From Empedobacter brevis_A (GTDB lineage: Bacteria; Bacteroidota; Bacteroidia; Flavobacteriales; Weeksellaceae), in contig NZ_CBCPHV010000004.1 of assembly GCF_965118635.1 (NCBI RefSeq), positions 62,001 through 126,000 of the forward strand: DNA of 64,000 nt, read 5' to 3'. Within the stretch, counting starts at the first letter, position 1, and every line of letters starts with the position of its first letter. Shown here in pieces: positions 33,092 through 41,271 of the stretch. Both the position numbers and the translations under genes were made by a program. The notes below the pieces were generated by a model. It was not told where the DNA came from. It searched no databases and was given only the letters and a program-made list of their open reading frames with translations.

Positions 33092-34171
33092 TTAAATTTT
33101 TTCTTCTTTTTTTACCATAATTTGGTTTTGTTGTGCAACAGATTCTTGGTGAATTGCTTGCAATAATTTGTCAACAAAATCTTCAGATAATCCTAAAGAA
33201 AGTCCTGCTTTTACAGAATTATCTTTTATTTGTTTCCAACGATCTGGTTGAAAAACTGCTACATTATGTTCTTTTTTCAATTCTCCGATAGAATTAGCAA
33301 CTTTCATACGTTGTGCAATTGTATCTAAGATAGAATTATCTAATTCATCAATTTGATGACGTAAATTTTCGATTCCCGTTTTGTAAATTGAATCTGGATC
33401 ATCTGATTGACGAATTTCTAAATCTTTCAAAATTTCCAATAAACGAGCTGGTGTTATTTGTTGAGAAGCATCAGACCAAGCTTCATCAGGATTGTTGTGC
33501 GTTTCAATCATTAAACCATTGTACTCGAAGTTGAATGCTTGTTGTGCAACATCAAATAAACCTGTTCTGTTCCCACAAATATGTGAAGGATCACAAATAA
33601 TTGGAATATTTGGTAATTTATTTTTGAAATCTAAAGCGATTTGCCATTGTGGATTATTACGGTATTTTGTTTTCTTGTAAGTTGAGAAACCACGGTGAAT
33701 AGCACCTAAATTTTTGATTCCTTGACCTTCTAAACGTTCCAGAGCACCAATCCATAAATCTAAATCTGGATTTACAGGGTTTTTAACCAAAACAGTTTTA
33801 TCTGTATCGCGAAGAGCTTCTGCGATTTCTTGTACTGTAAAAGGGTTTACTGTAGAACGAGCTCCAATCCATAGCACATCAACATCATATTCTAATGCTA
33901 ATTTTGCATGATTTGCATTTGCAATTTCAGTGGCAATTTTCATTCCGAACTCGTCTTTTACTTTTTTCAACCAGTTTAATCCAATTGCACCAACTCCTTC
34001 AAAACAGTTTGGTTTTGTACGAGGTTTCCAAATTCCTGCGCGAAATACTTGTACATAATCTTTGTCCAAATCTTCGGCAATTGTCATCATTTGTTTTTCA
34101 CTTTCTGCACTACATGGTCCAGCGATGATCATTGGTTTATCGTATTCTTTAATCCAGTTATTATTTTCCAT
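33092..34171 (-). CDS. Bifunctional DAHP synthase / chorismate mutase (type II)
   Basis: The 359-residue fusion catalyses both the entry step (PEP plus erythrose 4-phosphate to DAHP) and chorismate to prephenate. Residues 1-260 are a class I-beta, KDO8P-synthase-like DAHPS: MIIAGPCSAESE, GIWKPRTKPNCFEGVG, IGARSTVNPF, IHRGFSTYKKTKYRN and CDPSHICGNR. Residues about 265-350 are an AroQ-type mutase helix bundle (LRHQIDELDNSILDTIAQRMKVANSIGELK). The mutase part probably gives feedback control by prephenate, as known for fused enzymes. It lies in the Phe/Tyr operon after prephenate dehydrogenase. Confidence 0.93.
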   Translation of the reverse strand: MENNNWIKEYDKPMIIAGPCSAESEKQMMTIAEDLDKDYVQVFRAGIWKPRTKPNCFEGVGAIGLNWLKKVKDEFGMKIATEIANANHAKLALEYDVDVLWIGARSTVNPFTVQEIAEALRDTDKTVLVKNPVNPDLDLWIGALERLEGQGIKNLGAIHRGFSTYKKTKYRNNPQWQIALDFKNKLPNIPIICDPSHICGNRTGLFDVAQQAFNFEYNGLMIETHNNPDEAWSDASQQITPARLLEILKDLEIRQSDDPDSIYKTGIENLRHQIDELDNSILDTIAQRMKVANSIGELKKEHNVAVFQPDRWKQIKDNSVKAGLSLGLSEDFVDKLLQAIHQESVAQQNQIMVKKEEKI

Positions 34172-34221
34172 AATGTTTACAAATTTAAGGTTTAATATTT
34201 TTCCTTTATAGTAATTATTTC

Positions 34222-35070
34222 TTATTTATTTAATATTCGACGTATGTCGTTTGTGTTTTTTAAGTATTGATGAATATTTTCGACATCTTTTTCTTCAATC
34301 ATTTTTCTGATTTTAGAAATTTGAGTTTGATAAGCATCAATTGCATTGAGTAAATTTTCTTGATTTTGAATCAAAATTGGTGTCCACATATCAGGTGAAC
34401 TTTTTGCTAAACGAACGGTAGATTCGAAACCAGAACCAGCCATATCAAAAATTGCATCTTCGTTTTTTTCTTCTTCTAAAACAGTTTGTCCCAAAGCAAA
34501 CGATGTAATATGTGAAAGGTGAGAAACGTAAGCAATATGAGCATCGTGTGCTTCAGAAGTCATGGTTTTTACATTCATCCAAAGTGATTGATATATTTTT
34601 CTTACTTTTTTTACAGCTTCTTTTTCGCTTTCTTCTACATCGCATAAAATGGCAACTTTGTTCAAGAATAATTCTGGAAAAGCTGCTTTCGGACCAGAAT
34701 TTTCAGTTCCCGCAATTGGGTGCGTTGCAACAAATTGTTTTCTTTTGGGATGATTCAGAACCTTTTTACAAATGCCTCCTTTTGTTGATCCCATATCCAT
34801 AACAATTGTCTTTTCATTAATTTGATCTAAAATCTCTGGTAAAATTTTTTGAATGGCATTAATTGGAACCGAAATCACAACTAAATCTGATTGAGAAAGT
34901 GCTTCATTCAAAGGAGCGATTTCATCTACAATTCCTAATTCAAGAGCTTCTGTACAATGTTCAGTATTTTGATCAACACCAATTATTTTTTCGGCTACAC
35001 CAACTTTTTTTAAGGCTAAAGCAAAAGAACCTCCGATTAATCCTAAACCGATTACTGAAATTGTTTTCAT
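34222..35070 (-). CDS. tyrA: Prephenate dehydrogenase
   Basis: The 282-residue NAD-dependent enzyme converts prephenate to 4-hydroxyphenylpyruvate, the tyrosine branch. It begins with the Rossmann motif GLGLIGGSFALALKK. The prephenate site shows in THPIAGTENSGP (about 119-130) and in the helix YVSHLSHITSFALG (His with Ser). It has no mutase or ACT domain; the mutase is carried by the neighbouring DAHPS fusion. Its start overlaps the aminotransferase stop by 4 nt (ATGA). Confidence 0.92.
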   Translation of the reverse strand: MKTISVIGLGLIGGSFALALKKVGVAEKIIGVDQNTEHCTEALELGIVDEIAPLNEALSQSDLVVISVPINAIQKILPEILDQINEKTIVMDMGSTKGGICKKVLNHPKRKQFVATHPIAGTENSGPKAAFPELFLNKVAILCDVEESEKEAVKKVRKIYQSLWMNVKTMTSEAHDAHIAYVSHLSHITSFALGQTVLEEEKNEDAIFDMAGSGFESTVRLAKSSPDMWTPILIQNQENLLNAIDAYQTQISKIRKMIEEKDVENIHQYLKNTNDIRRILNK

Positions 35071-36209
35071 GCTGATAATCTTTCCTTTACTTCAATTAAC
35101 TTCTCGATTGGTGCGCAAAGTGAAAAACGAATAAATCCTTCACCATTACTTCCAAAAATACTTCCAGGTGTGATAAATACTTTTTTGTTGTATAAAATAT
35201 CATCAATAAATTCTTTATCATCTTTTCCTTCTGGAAGTTTAGCCCAAATAAACATTCCTGCTGCATTTGGATTATATTTTACATTTAGCAAATCGGCTAT
35301 TTCCCAAATTATTTTTCTACGTTCTTCGTATACTTTTGTTAATTTATTGTACCAAGATTCGTCAACTAAAAGGGCTTTTGTTGCGGCTTTTTGTATCGCA
35401 AAATTCATTCCTGAATCCATATTTGATTTGACTTTTAGAATTGAATTGATAAAACGTTCTTTTCCAATTACCATTCCTACTCTCCAACCTGCTATATTAA
35501 ATGTTTTGCTCAAAGAATTCAGTTCTACACAAACTTCTTTTGCTCCTTCTATTGCTAATATACTTGTTGGATTATCATTCAAAATAAAACTATATGGATT
35601 GTCATTAACAATCAAAATATTATGGCGAGTTGCAAATTTCACTAATTTTCTAAGAACTTCTTTCGGAGCTTTTGCTCCTGTTGGCATATGTGGATAATTT
35701 AGCCACATAATTTTCGGTTTTTGTTCGGCTAATTTTTCTAATTGTTCAAAATCTGGAAGCCAATTGTTTTCATCTTTTAAATCATAGAATAAAGGTTCTG
35801 CTTGAACTAATTCTGTTACTGATGAATAAGTTGGATAACCAGGATTTGGAATTAAAACTTTGTCTCCTTCATTTAAAAAAGCCATCGAAATGTGCATAAT
35901 TCCTTCTTTAGAACCCATTAAAGGTAAAATTTCGGTTGAAAGATTTACATTTACATCAAACTTATTTTTGTAAAAAGTTGCCATTGCATCGCGCATTTCT
36001 GGAATTCCACGATAACTTTGATAGCCATTGATTCCGCTTTGCGAGTTTTTGATTAATTCCTCAATAACTTCGTGATGAGGTTGTAAATCTGGACTTCCAA
36101 TTCCTAATGAAATAATTGGAATATCCGTTTTCATATTTGCTATTTCTTGTAATTTTTTAGAGAAATAGTATTCTTGAACGCTTTGTAATCGTTGGGCTTC
36201 TACTATCAT
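35067..36209 (-). CDS. PLP aminotransferase, probably aromatic
   Basis: The 380-residue class I/II aminotransferase has the PLP lysine in SLSKTFNIAGWRVG (about 232-245) and upstream NYPHMPTGAKA and NDNPYSF segments. Placement between pheA and tyrA, overlapping both by 4 nt, suggests that it transaminates phenylpyruvate and hydroxyphenylpyruvate to Phe and Tyr, or prephenate to arogenate. By sequence alone it also resembles LL-DAP or aspartate aminotransferases, so specificity is an inference from the operon. Confidence 0.85.
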   Translation of the reverse strand: MIVEAQRLQSVQEYYFSKKLQEIANMKTDIPIISLGIGSPDLQPHHEVIEELIKNSQSGINGYQSYRGIPEMRDAMATFYKNKFDVNVNLSTEILPLMGSKEGIMHISMAFLNEGDKVLIPNPGYPTYSSVTELVQAEPLFYDLKDENNWLPDFEQLEKLAEQKPKIMWLNYPHMPTGAKAPKEVLRKLVKFATRHNILIVNDNPYSFILNDNPTSILAIEGAKEVCVELNSLSKTFNIAGWRVGMVIGKERFINSILKVKSNMDSGMNFAIQKAATKALLVDESWYNKLTKVYEERRKIIWEIADLLNVKYNPNAAGMFIWAKLPEGKDDKEFIDDILYNKKVFITPGSIFGSNGEGFIRFSLCAPIEKLIEVKERLSA

Positions 36210-37027
36210 TTTTTTCCCAGTTTATATTCGCCTAATATTTCTAAATCAGTTAATTTTCGTGCAATTTTCCCAAGTAATTCATAATATTGTTCTTTCTGCT
36301 CGAATGTAATATCGATGTGAAAAGAATATTCCCAAGGTTTTTCAATAATCGGAACAGATTGTATTTTATCCATATTAATTCCGCATTCTGCAATTTGATT
36401 CAAAACATCAACCAAAGCACCAGATTTGTGTGGAACAGAAAAACGCATAGAAACTTTATTGAAATCTTCGTAATCATTATGTTCGCGTTGTAATACAAAA
36501 AAACGAGTAAAATTGTCCTGAAAAGTCTGAATGTTTGAAGCGAGAATATCTAATCCATAAACTTCTGCCGCTTTTCTAGACGCAATTGCTGCAACATTAT
36601 CCAAATCTTGATCTACGATATCTTTGGCTGTTAATGCTGTATCAATATCATTTACAATTCGCCAATTAGGATATTTTTCAAGAAATTTATCGCATTGCAA
36701 TAAGGCCATTTGGTGCGAGCGAACTTCTTTTATGTCATCTAAGGTTTGTCCTTTTTTCACCATTAATTGATGTTGAATGGAAACATAAATTTCTCCAACA
36801 ACTTTCAAATTGTATTTCGTTAACAACGCATAATTTGGTAAAATAGCTCCAGCAATTGTATTTTCTATTGCCATAATTGCTTTATCAACTTTTCCTTTTG
36901 CAAGCAATTTTGCTAAACTTTTGAATGTGTCGCATTCTACAATTTCGATGTCATTTCCTAAATAATTATTGGCTGCTTCGTGATGATATGAACCAATGTA
37001 ACCTTGTATTGCAACTCTTTCTTTCAT
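36206..37027 (-). CDS. pheA: Prephenate dehydratase
   Basis: The 273-residue enzyme turns prephenate into phenylpyruvate, the phenylalanine branch. It shows an N-terminal PDT domain (VAIQGYIGSYHHEAANNYLG, AIENTIAGAILPNYALL) and a C-terminal ACT domain from about 190 (KSGALVDVLNQIAECGINMDKIQSVPI) that normally binds Phe for feedback inhibition. I start at MKERVAIQ (37027). The eight codons upstream of it fall inside the attenuator T-tract region and are unlikely to be translated. First structural gene after the leader peptide. Confidence 0.92.
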   Translation of the reverse strand: MKERVAIQGYIGSYHHEAANNYLGNDIEIVECDTFKSLAKLLAKGKVDKAIMAIENTIAGAILPNYALLTKYNLKVVGEIYVSIQHQLMVKKGQTLDDIKEVRSHQMALLQCDKFLEKYPNWRIVNDIDTALTAKDIVDQDLDNVAAIASRKAAEVYGLDILASNIQTFQDNFTRFFVLQREHNDYEDFNKVSMRFSVPHKSGALVDVLNQIAECGINMDKIQSVPIIEKPWEYSFHIDITFEQKEQYYELLGKIARKLTDLEILGEYKLGKK

Positions 37028-37037
37028 TTTTATCCAC

Positions 37038-37068
37038 AAAAAAAGTCCCACAAATTGCGGGACTTTAT
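37038..37068 (-). terminator. Attenuator terminator in front of pheA
   Basis: On the minus strand AAAGTCCC and GGGACTTT close an 8-bp stem (37066-37059 with 37049-37042) over a 9-nt loop, followed by seven Ts in total. It lies 10 nt before the pheA ATG and after the leader peptide gene, so it can act only as an attenuator. GGGACT inside the leader gene can compete for its 5' arm. Confidence 0.88.
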
Positions 37069-37093
37069 ATTATCTTATTATGAATGTTAACAA

Positions 37094-37180
37094 TCAATTT
37101 TGACAACGCAGTCCCTGCTCTCCTGGATAATACCCAAAAAAGTAAAAAAAGAATGCGTTAAAATAATTGAATGTTGCCAT
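37094..37180 (-). CDS. Phe/Tyr-rich leader peptide of the aromatic operon
   Basis: This is a 28-codon reading frame from ATG (37180) to TGA (37096-37094). It contains seven Phe and four Tyr codons; residues 10-18 read FFFYFFGYY, then PGEQGLRCQN and stop. It lies between a good promoter (37202-37233) and the terminator before pheA. When charged Phe- or Tyr-tRNA is scarce, a ribosome would stall in the aromatic run. That would leave GGGACT (37115-37110, codons 22-24) free to pair with the AGTCCC of the terminator's 5' arm and open transcription of the operon. This follows the Trp/Phe leader logic known from enterobacteria. Everything needed is visible; only the experiment is missing. Confidence 0.85.
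   Translation of the reverse strand: MATFNYFNAFFFYFFGYYPGEQGLRCQN
37110..37115 (-). promoter_or_regulatory. Anti-terminator segment in the leader gene
   Basis: The transcript reads GGGACU here, exactly complementary to AGUCCC in the 5' arm of the terminator at 37038-37068. It sits in codons 22-24, so a ribosome finishing the leader peptide would cover it and a ribosome stalled at the aromatic codons would not. Confidence 0.65.
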
Positions 37181-37201
37181 TTCGTTTTTCTAATTGTTCT
37201 A

Positions 37202-37233
37202 CAAATCTAAAAGATAAATTTTCAGTTTTCCAA
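37202..37233 (-). promoter_or_regulatory. Promoter of the Phe/Tyr operon
   Basis: On the minus strand TTG (37233-37231), 21 nt, then TAGATTTG (37209-37202) fit the Bacteroidota -33/-7 promoter. The expected start lies about 15 nt before the leader ATG. Confidence 0.7.
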
Positions 37234-37270
37234 ATCTTTTTTGCTAATTTTATCGAAAATTTTTCATCAA

Positions 37271-37966
37271 ATGGGAATAATCATTACAGATTTAGTAAAA
37301 AAATACGGTGATCAAGTGGCTTTGGACAGAGTTTCTTTTTCAATAAATAATGGTGAAGTTGTAGGTTTACTTGGGCCAAATGGAGCAGGAAAATCGACTT
37401 TGATGAAAAGCATTACTAATGCAATTAATGCAGATTCTGGAGAAATTTCTGTGAATGGTTTCAATGTAGCTTCTCAACCAATTGAATCGAAAAAATTGAT
37501 TGGTTTTTTGCAAGAAAACAATCCATTGTATATGGATATGTATGTGAAAGAATATTTAGAATTTGTAACAAATATTAGAAATGTATCGAAATCTAAAATT
37601 GAGGAAGTAATTGAAAAAGTTGGTTTATCGCCAGAAAAACATAAGAAAATTCATCAATTATCAAAAGGATATAAACAGCGTGTTGGATTGGCACAAGCAA
37701 TTATTTCTAGTCCAGAAATTTTGATTTTAGATGAGCCAACAAATGGTTTAGATCCGAATCAAATTATTGAAATTAGAGAAGTTATTCGCGAAATAGGAAA
37801 AGAGAAAACGGTGATTCTTTCTACGCATATTATGCAAGAAGTAGAAGCGCTTTGTTCGCGTGTAATTCTTTTGAATAAAGGGAAAATAATAGCAGATCAA
37901 TCAATCGAAGAATTTAAAGGACAATATAAAAATTTGGAAGAAGCTTTTCATATTTTAACACAATAA
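37271..37966 (+). CDS. gldA: ABC transporter ATPase, GldA-like
   Basis: The 231-residue ATPase has Walker A GPNGAGKST, signature LSKGYKQRVGLAQA, Walker B ILILDEPTNGLDPNQ and switch His STHIMQEVEAL. Segments such as ENNPLYMDMYVKEYLEF and the HIMQEVEALCSRVILLNKGKI stretch closely resemble GldA, the ATPase of the gliding-motility ABC complex GldAFG. It is shorter than classical GldA, lacking the C-terminal extension, and no gldF/gldG permease gene lies beside it. It may therefore serve another exporter. I use the ATG at 37271; an upstream in-frame TTG (37241) is less likely. Confidence 0.75.
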   Translation: MGIIITDLVKKYGDQVALDRVSFSINNGEVVGLLGPNGAGKSTLMKSITNAINADSGEISVNGFNVASQPIESKKLIGFLQENNPLYMDMYVKEYLEFVTNIRNVSKSKIEEVIEKVGLSPEKHKKIHQLSKGYKQRVGLAQAIISSPEILILDEPTNGLDPNQIIEIREVIREIGKEKTVILSTHIMQEVEALCSRVILLNKGKIIADQSIEEFKGQYKNLEEAFHILTQ

Positions 37967-37993
37967 AAAATCCGCTCAATGAGCGGATTTTTT
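37965..37993. terminator. Bidirectional terminator, copy 3 of the shared hairpin
   Basis: AAAAAATCCGCTC-AAT-GAGCGGATTTTTT overlaps the last bases of the GldA-like stop and stands 6 nt before the end of the convergent M1 peptidase gene. It is identical in the stem and loop to the copy at 25592. Confidence 0.9.
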
Positions 37994-37998
37994 ATAAT

Positions 37999-40200
37999 TT
38001 ATTTCTTCGTAAATTCAAATTTTTGGTTTGATTCTTCGATTGTAAATGTCTTCTTATCTTTAGAAAAAATTAGTTCGATTCCTGCTTCTTCATTTATAAA
38101 TTTTCCTTCACCAAGGAAATCCAAATCAAAATTTAAATTATTAAAAAATAAATTTAACTTATCTTTTTCTACTTTTAAAACAAAATCAGAATTGATTTGT
38201 TTATTAGTGAATGTACCTTCAAATTCTTTTGGGTCAATCTTTTCAATTTGCTTTTCGTCAGCCATATTGAACGTATTATTTTTAATATCTATATCGGGTA
38301 AAGTTCCATTTGGATCAAGCTTTATTGTTGAGACTTCTTTTGTAGATGGAATTTTAAATGTCCATTCTGTATTACGTTTCCAAACTTCAATTGGTAATTT
38401 AACTTCTTGAGAAGTTCCATCTTTAAAATTTACTTGAACAGTTGTTGACATTGGTAATTGACCAAAATTTTCAACTTTTAAAATCAATCCTTTTTTATAA
38501 TCACCGTCGACATATTTTGCGCTGTTAATTCCTTGGTCAATCGTCCATTTATTTAGGAACCAGCCCCTCCAAAACCACGATAATTCTTCTCCCGAAACAT
38601 TTTCCATCGTACGGAAAAAATCTTCTGGTGTTGGATGTTTATAAGCCCAATACTTTATATATTGACGTAATGCTTTATCAAACTTTTCTTCGCCAAGAAT
38701 TGTTTCTCGTAATATTTTCAATCCTGCTCCTGGTTTATAATATAGTAATGTTCCAATATTTCTTTCACGCATATTGTCTGGTTGTGTCGTCACTGGTTCT
38801 AAATTTTCACTAAAGAAAAAATTACCCATCTTTTGCAACGATTGTTTTTTGTAATATTCTCCGTTGTTGAAATTTTTTGTTGAAATGCTATTGATAAATG
38901 TATTGAATCCTTCGTCCATCCAACCATGAACACGTTCATTAGAACCAACAATCATTGGAAACCAAATATGTCCAAATTCATGATCTGTTACGCCCCAAAG
39001 ACTTTCTCCTTTTGTATTCATATGGCAGAAAACAATACCAGGATATTCCATTCCGCCTTCATTACCAGCTACATTTGTGGCGGCAGGATAAGGATACTCT
39101 AACCATTGTTTTGAGTAATGCTCAATAGAAGCTTTTGTATATTCTGTAGACCTAGCCCATGCATCTTTTCCATCGCTTTCAACTGGATAAGCGGAAATTG
39201 CAAGAGATTTTTTACCACTAGTAAGGTTAATTTTAGCAGCGTCTATTATAAATGCTGAAGAAGATGCCCAAGCAAAATCACGTGCGTTTTGAATTTTAAG
39301 CTTCCATGTTTTTGTTCCTTTTGCAACTTTTGTCGCTTTGTTTACCTCATCAGCAGAACGAATAATAACCGTTTTTTCACTCGTTTTTGCCTTGTTCCAA
39401 CGGTTCACTTCTTCTTTCGAGTAGACTTCATTTTCGTTCAATAATTCACCTGAACCGACAACATAATGTGTTGATGGAACTGTAATATTTGCAGTGATAT
39501 CACCATACTCTAAATAAAATTCTCCAGGGCCTAAATATGGTAAAGTATTCCATCCCATAATGTCATCATATACTGCCATGCGAGGAAACCATTGAGCTAT
39601 TGTATAAATTTTTCCATTTTTTGTGGGTTCTATTCCCATTCTATCTGCTCCATAATTTGGAGAAATAAAGGAATATTCAATTTTTATTTTTGTTTTTCCT
39701 CCACGAGCTTTTAAATGATTAATCAAATCTATCTGCATACGAGTATCTGAAACTGTATACTTAGCATCTTTTCCATCAATTTGTACAGATTTAATTTTAT
39801 AACCTCCTTCAAAATCTGATGTAGAGTCACCATAACGACTTCCTGATATTGGTAATAAAAAACTTCCACGAGATTCTTTATTGAATAAGTTTTGATCCAA
39901 TTGTAACCATAAAAAATCTAAGTCATCAAAACTATTGTTAGTATATGTAATTTCAGAAGTGCCTGATATCTCGTTTTTCTCTTCGTTAAGACTTACATTT
40001 AGATTATAATCAGCGCGATTTTGCCAATAATTATGACCAGGTTTTCCACTCGCAGAACGAGTTTCTGTTGCATTATTTTGATAAAAAAAAGGTTTGAAAG
40101 CTTCTTGATAATCATATTTAGGTTTTTCATGTTGTCCAAAAACCGAAAATGAAAATAAACCTAACCCTAAAATTAAAGGTTTGAAATAATTTTTCTTCAT
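37999..40200 (-). CDS. M1 family aminopeptidase, secreted
   Basis: The 733-residue zinc metallopeptidase probably trims N-terminal residues from peptides in the periplasm. It shows a signal peptide (ending SVFG-QH), an N-terminal beta domain and a gluzincin core with HEFGH (His407, Glu408, His411) and the third zinc ligand Glu430 in WMDEG, exactly the HExxH-18-E spacing. The usual exopeptidase GxMEN loop appears as GGMEYPG. The last 100 residues form a small extra beta domain. It is a single gene. Confidence 0.9.
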   Translation of the reverse strand: MKKNYFKPLILGLGLFSFSVFGQHEKPKYDYQEAFKPFFYQNNATETRSASGKPGHNYWQNRADYNLNVSLNEEKNEISGTSEITYTNNSFDDLDFLWLQLDQNLFNKESRGSFLLPISGSRYGDSTSDFEGGYKIKSVQIDGKDAKYTVSDTRMQIDLINHLKARGGKTKIKIEYSFISPNYGADRMGIEPTKNGKIYTIAQWFPRMAVYDDIMGWNTLPYLGPGEFYLEYGDITANITVPSTHYVVGSGELLNENEVYSKEEVNRWNKAKTSEKTVIIRSADEVNKATKVAKGTKTWKLKIQNARDFAWASSSAFIIDAAKINLTSGKKSLAISAYPVESDGKDAWARSTEYTKASIEHYSKQWLEYPYPAATNVAGNEGGMEYPGIVFCHMNTKGESLWGVTDHEFGHIWFPMIVGSNERVHGWMDEGFNTFINSISTKNFNNGEYYKKQSLQKMGNFFFSENLEPVTTQPDNMRERNIGTLLYYKPGAGLKILRETILGEEKFDKALRQYIKYWAYKHPTPEDFFRTMENVSGEELSWFWRGWFLNKWTIDQGINSAKYVDGDYKKGLILKVENFGQLPMSTTVQVNFKDGTSQEVKLPIEVWKRNTEWTFKIPSTKEVSTIKLDPNGTLPDIDIKNNTFNMADEKQIEKIDPKEFEGTFTNKQINSDFVLKVEKDKLNLFFNNLNFDLDFLGEGKFINEEAGIELIFSKDKKTFTIEESNQKFEFTKK

Positions 40201-40305
40201 ATGTTAAATTTTACAGTAGTTATAAAAATACATTATTTTTTAACTCTACTAATAAGTTTCCTATTATAAAATATTTCAACTCGAAATTCTAAATTTCCTT
40301 CATAA

Positions 40306-40334
40306 AAAAACTCATCTGAAAAGATGAGTTTTTG
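40306..40334 (-). terminator. Terminator of the DUF4254 gene
   Basis: AAACTCATCT and AGATGAGTTT pair perfectly with a GAAA loop; A/T runs flank both sides. Confidence 0.85.
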
Positions 40335-40357
40335 ATATTGAATGATTATTGAGTAAT

Positions 40358-40969
40358 CTATTTTTTATTTGCATAAAGAACAGGATTTAAATCCTCGTCA
40401 TTATACATTTTCATTTGTTTGTAGACTTTCATATATTTTTTACCAGCTTCAAAATCTGCTAACAATTCTTCAATCGCAATTGATAAATCTTGATGTTGTT
40501 GATTCAAAATATCCAACTTCACTCGACAAGCTGCTTTATGTTCTGGTGTTGCATCTTGACGCTCTACCTCTTGTTTCATGTGATAAACTTTTAGCGATAA
40601 AATAGAGAAACGATCTACAGCCCAAGCAGGAGATTCTGTATTATATGTTGCATCTTCTTTTACTTCAACATTCGCATATTGTTGTAAAAACCAACTATCC
40701 ACATATTCTACCATATCAGTACGTTCTTGGTTTGATTTATCAATCCAACGTTTTAAACTTAATGCTTCAACTGGATCAATTTGTGGATCGCGGATAATAT
40801 CCTCTAAATGCCATTGAACTGTATCAATCCAATTTTTTTTGTATAATAAGTGAGCGATTAAATCTTCTTCGCTATATGGATTTTCTATTTGACGATTTAC
40901 ATCATCATATTTATGATAATCATTGATACTTTGATTAAAAATAGACCAAGCTTTATCTGTGAATTTCAT
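40358..40969 (-). CDS. DUF4254 family protein
   Basis: The 203-residue all-alpha cytosolic protein matches DUF4254: MKFTDKAWSIFNQSINDYHKYDDVN at the start, HLLYKKNWIDTVQWHLEDIIRDPQIDP and then the helix VDRFSILSLKVYHMKQE. Function is unknown. The family is common in Bacteroidota and is typically found near envelope-polysaccharide genes, as here. I start at the ATG at 40969, ten codons inside the longest open frame. It has its own terminator, and a separate terminator lies upstream, so it is its own unit. Confidence 0.82.
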   Translation of the reverse strand: MKFTDKAWSIFNQSINDYHKYDDVNRQIENPYSEEDLIAHLLYKKNWIDTVQWHLEDIIRDPQIDPVEALSLKRWIDKSNQERTDMVEYVDSWFLQQYANVEVKEDATYNTESPAWAVDRFSILSLKVYHMKQEVERQDATPEHKAACRVKLDILNQQHQDLSIAIEELLADFEAGKKYMKVYKQMKMYNDEDLNPVLYANKK

Positions 40970-40992
40970 GTTTTGTTTTTGTTTATAAAATA

Positions 40993-41028
40993 AAAGCATT
41001 GTAATTGTATATGCAACTACAATGCTTT
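40993..41028 (-). terminator. Terminator of the envelope operon (after tatA)
   Basis: AAAGCATTGTA (40993-41003) pairs with TACAATGCTTT (41018-41028); an inner TTG/CAA extends it. T-rich DNA follows on the minus strand. Confidence 0.8.
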
Positions 41029-41051
41029 ATTATTTAATTAAAAAATTTATT

Positions 41052-41234
41052 TTAATTTTCTTTCTTCTCAGAAGTAGTATCTGTTGCTTCTGATTTATTA
41101 TCGTCTTTAGTTGCTTTTTTAAATTCGTTTAATCCCGAACCTAATCCTCTCATTAATTCAGGAATTTTCTTTCCTCCGAATAATAATAACACAACAAGTA
41201 CGATTACGATCCATTCTTTACCTCCTAATCCCAT
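41052..41234 (-). CDS. tatA: Twin-arginine translocase subunit TatA/E
   Basis: The 60-residue protein has a membrane helix (WIVIVLVVLLLF), the hinge FGGKKIPELMRGLGSGLNEFKKA amphipathic helix, and a charged tail. TatA forms the pore-like ring that moves folded proteins carrying twin-arginine signals. No tatC is in the window. It lies downstream of envC, but a TATATTTG -7 box at 41253-41260 gives it a likely promoter of its own. Confidence 0.93.
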   Translation of the reverse strand: MGLGGKEWIVIVLVVLLLFGGKKIPELMRGLGSGLNEFKKATKDDNKSEATDTTSEKKEN

Positions 41235-41252
41235 ACTGAATTGATTTTAATG

Positions 41253-41260
41253 CAAATATA
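41253..41260 (-). promoter_or_regulatory. -7 box of tatA
   Basis: The minus strand reads TATATTTG followed by CA, an exact TAnnTTTG match 18 nt before the tatA ATG. Confidence 0.55.
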
Positions 41261-41271
41261 TAATTTATTTA

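Noticed and set aside
35170..35697. 175-codon plus-strand frame inside the aminotransferase gene
   Set aside because: It lies wholly within a certain gene on the other strand, with hydrophobic shadow composition; no promoter or ribosome site.
37241..37270. TTG start adding ten residues to the GldA-like ATPase
   Set aside because: The ATG at 37271 directly precedes the conserved ABC start, and the region overlaps the divergent promoter.
37979..38410. 143-codon plus-strand frame opposite the M1 peptidase 3' end
   Set aside because: It starts inside the bidirectional terminator and lies antisense to a certain gene.
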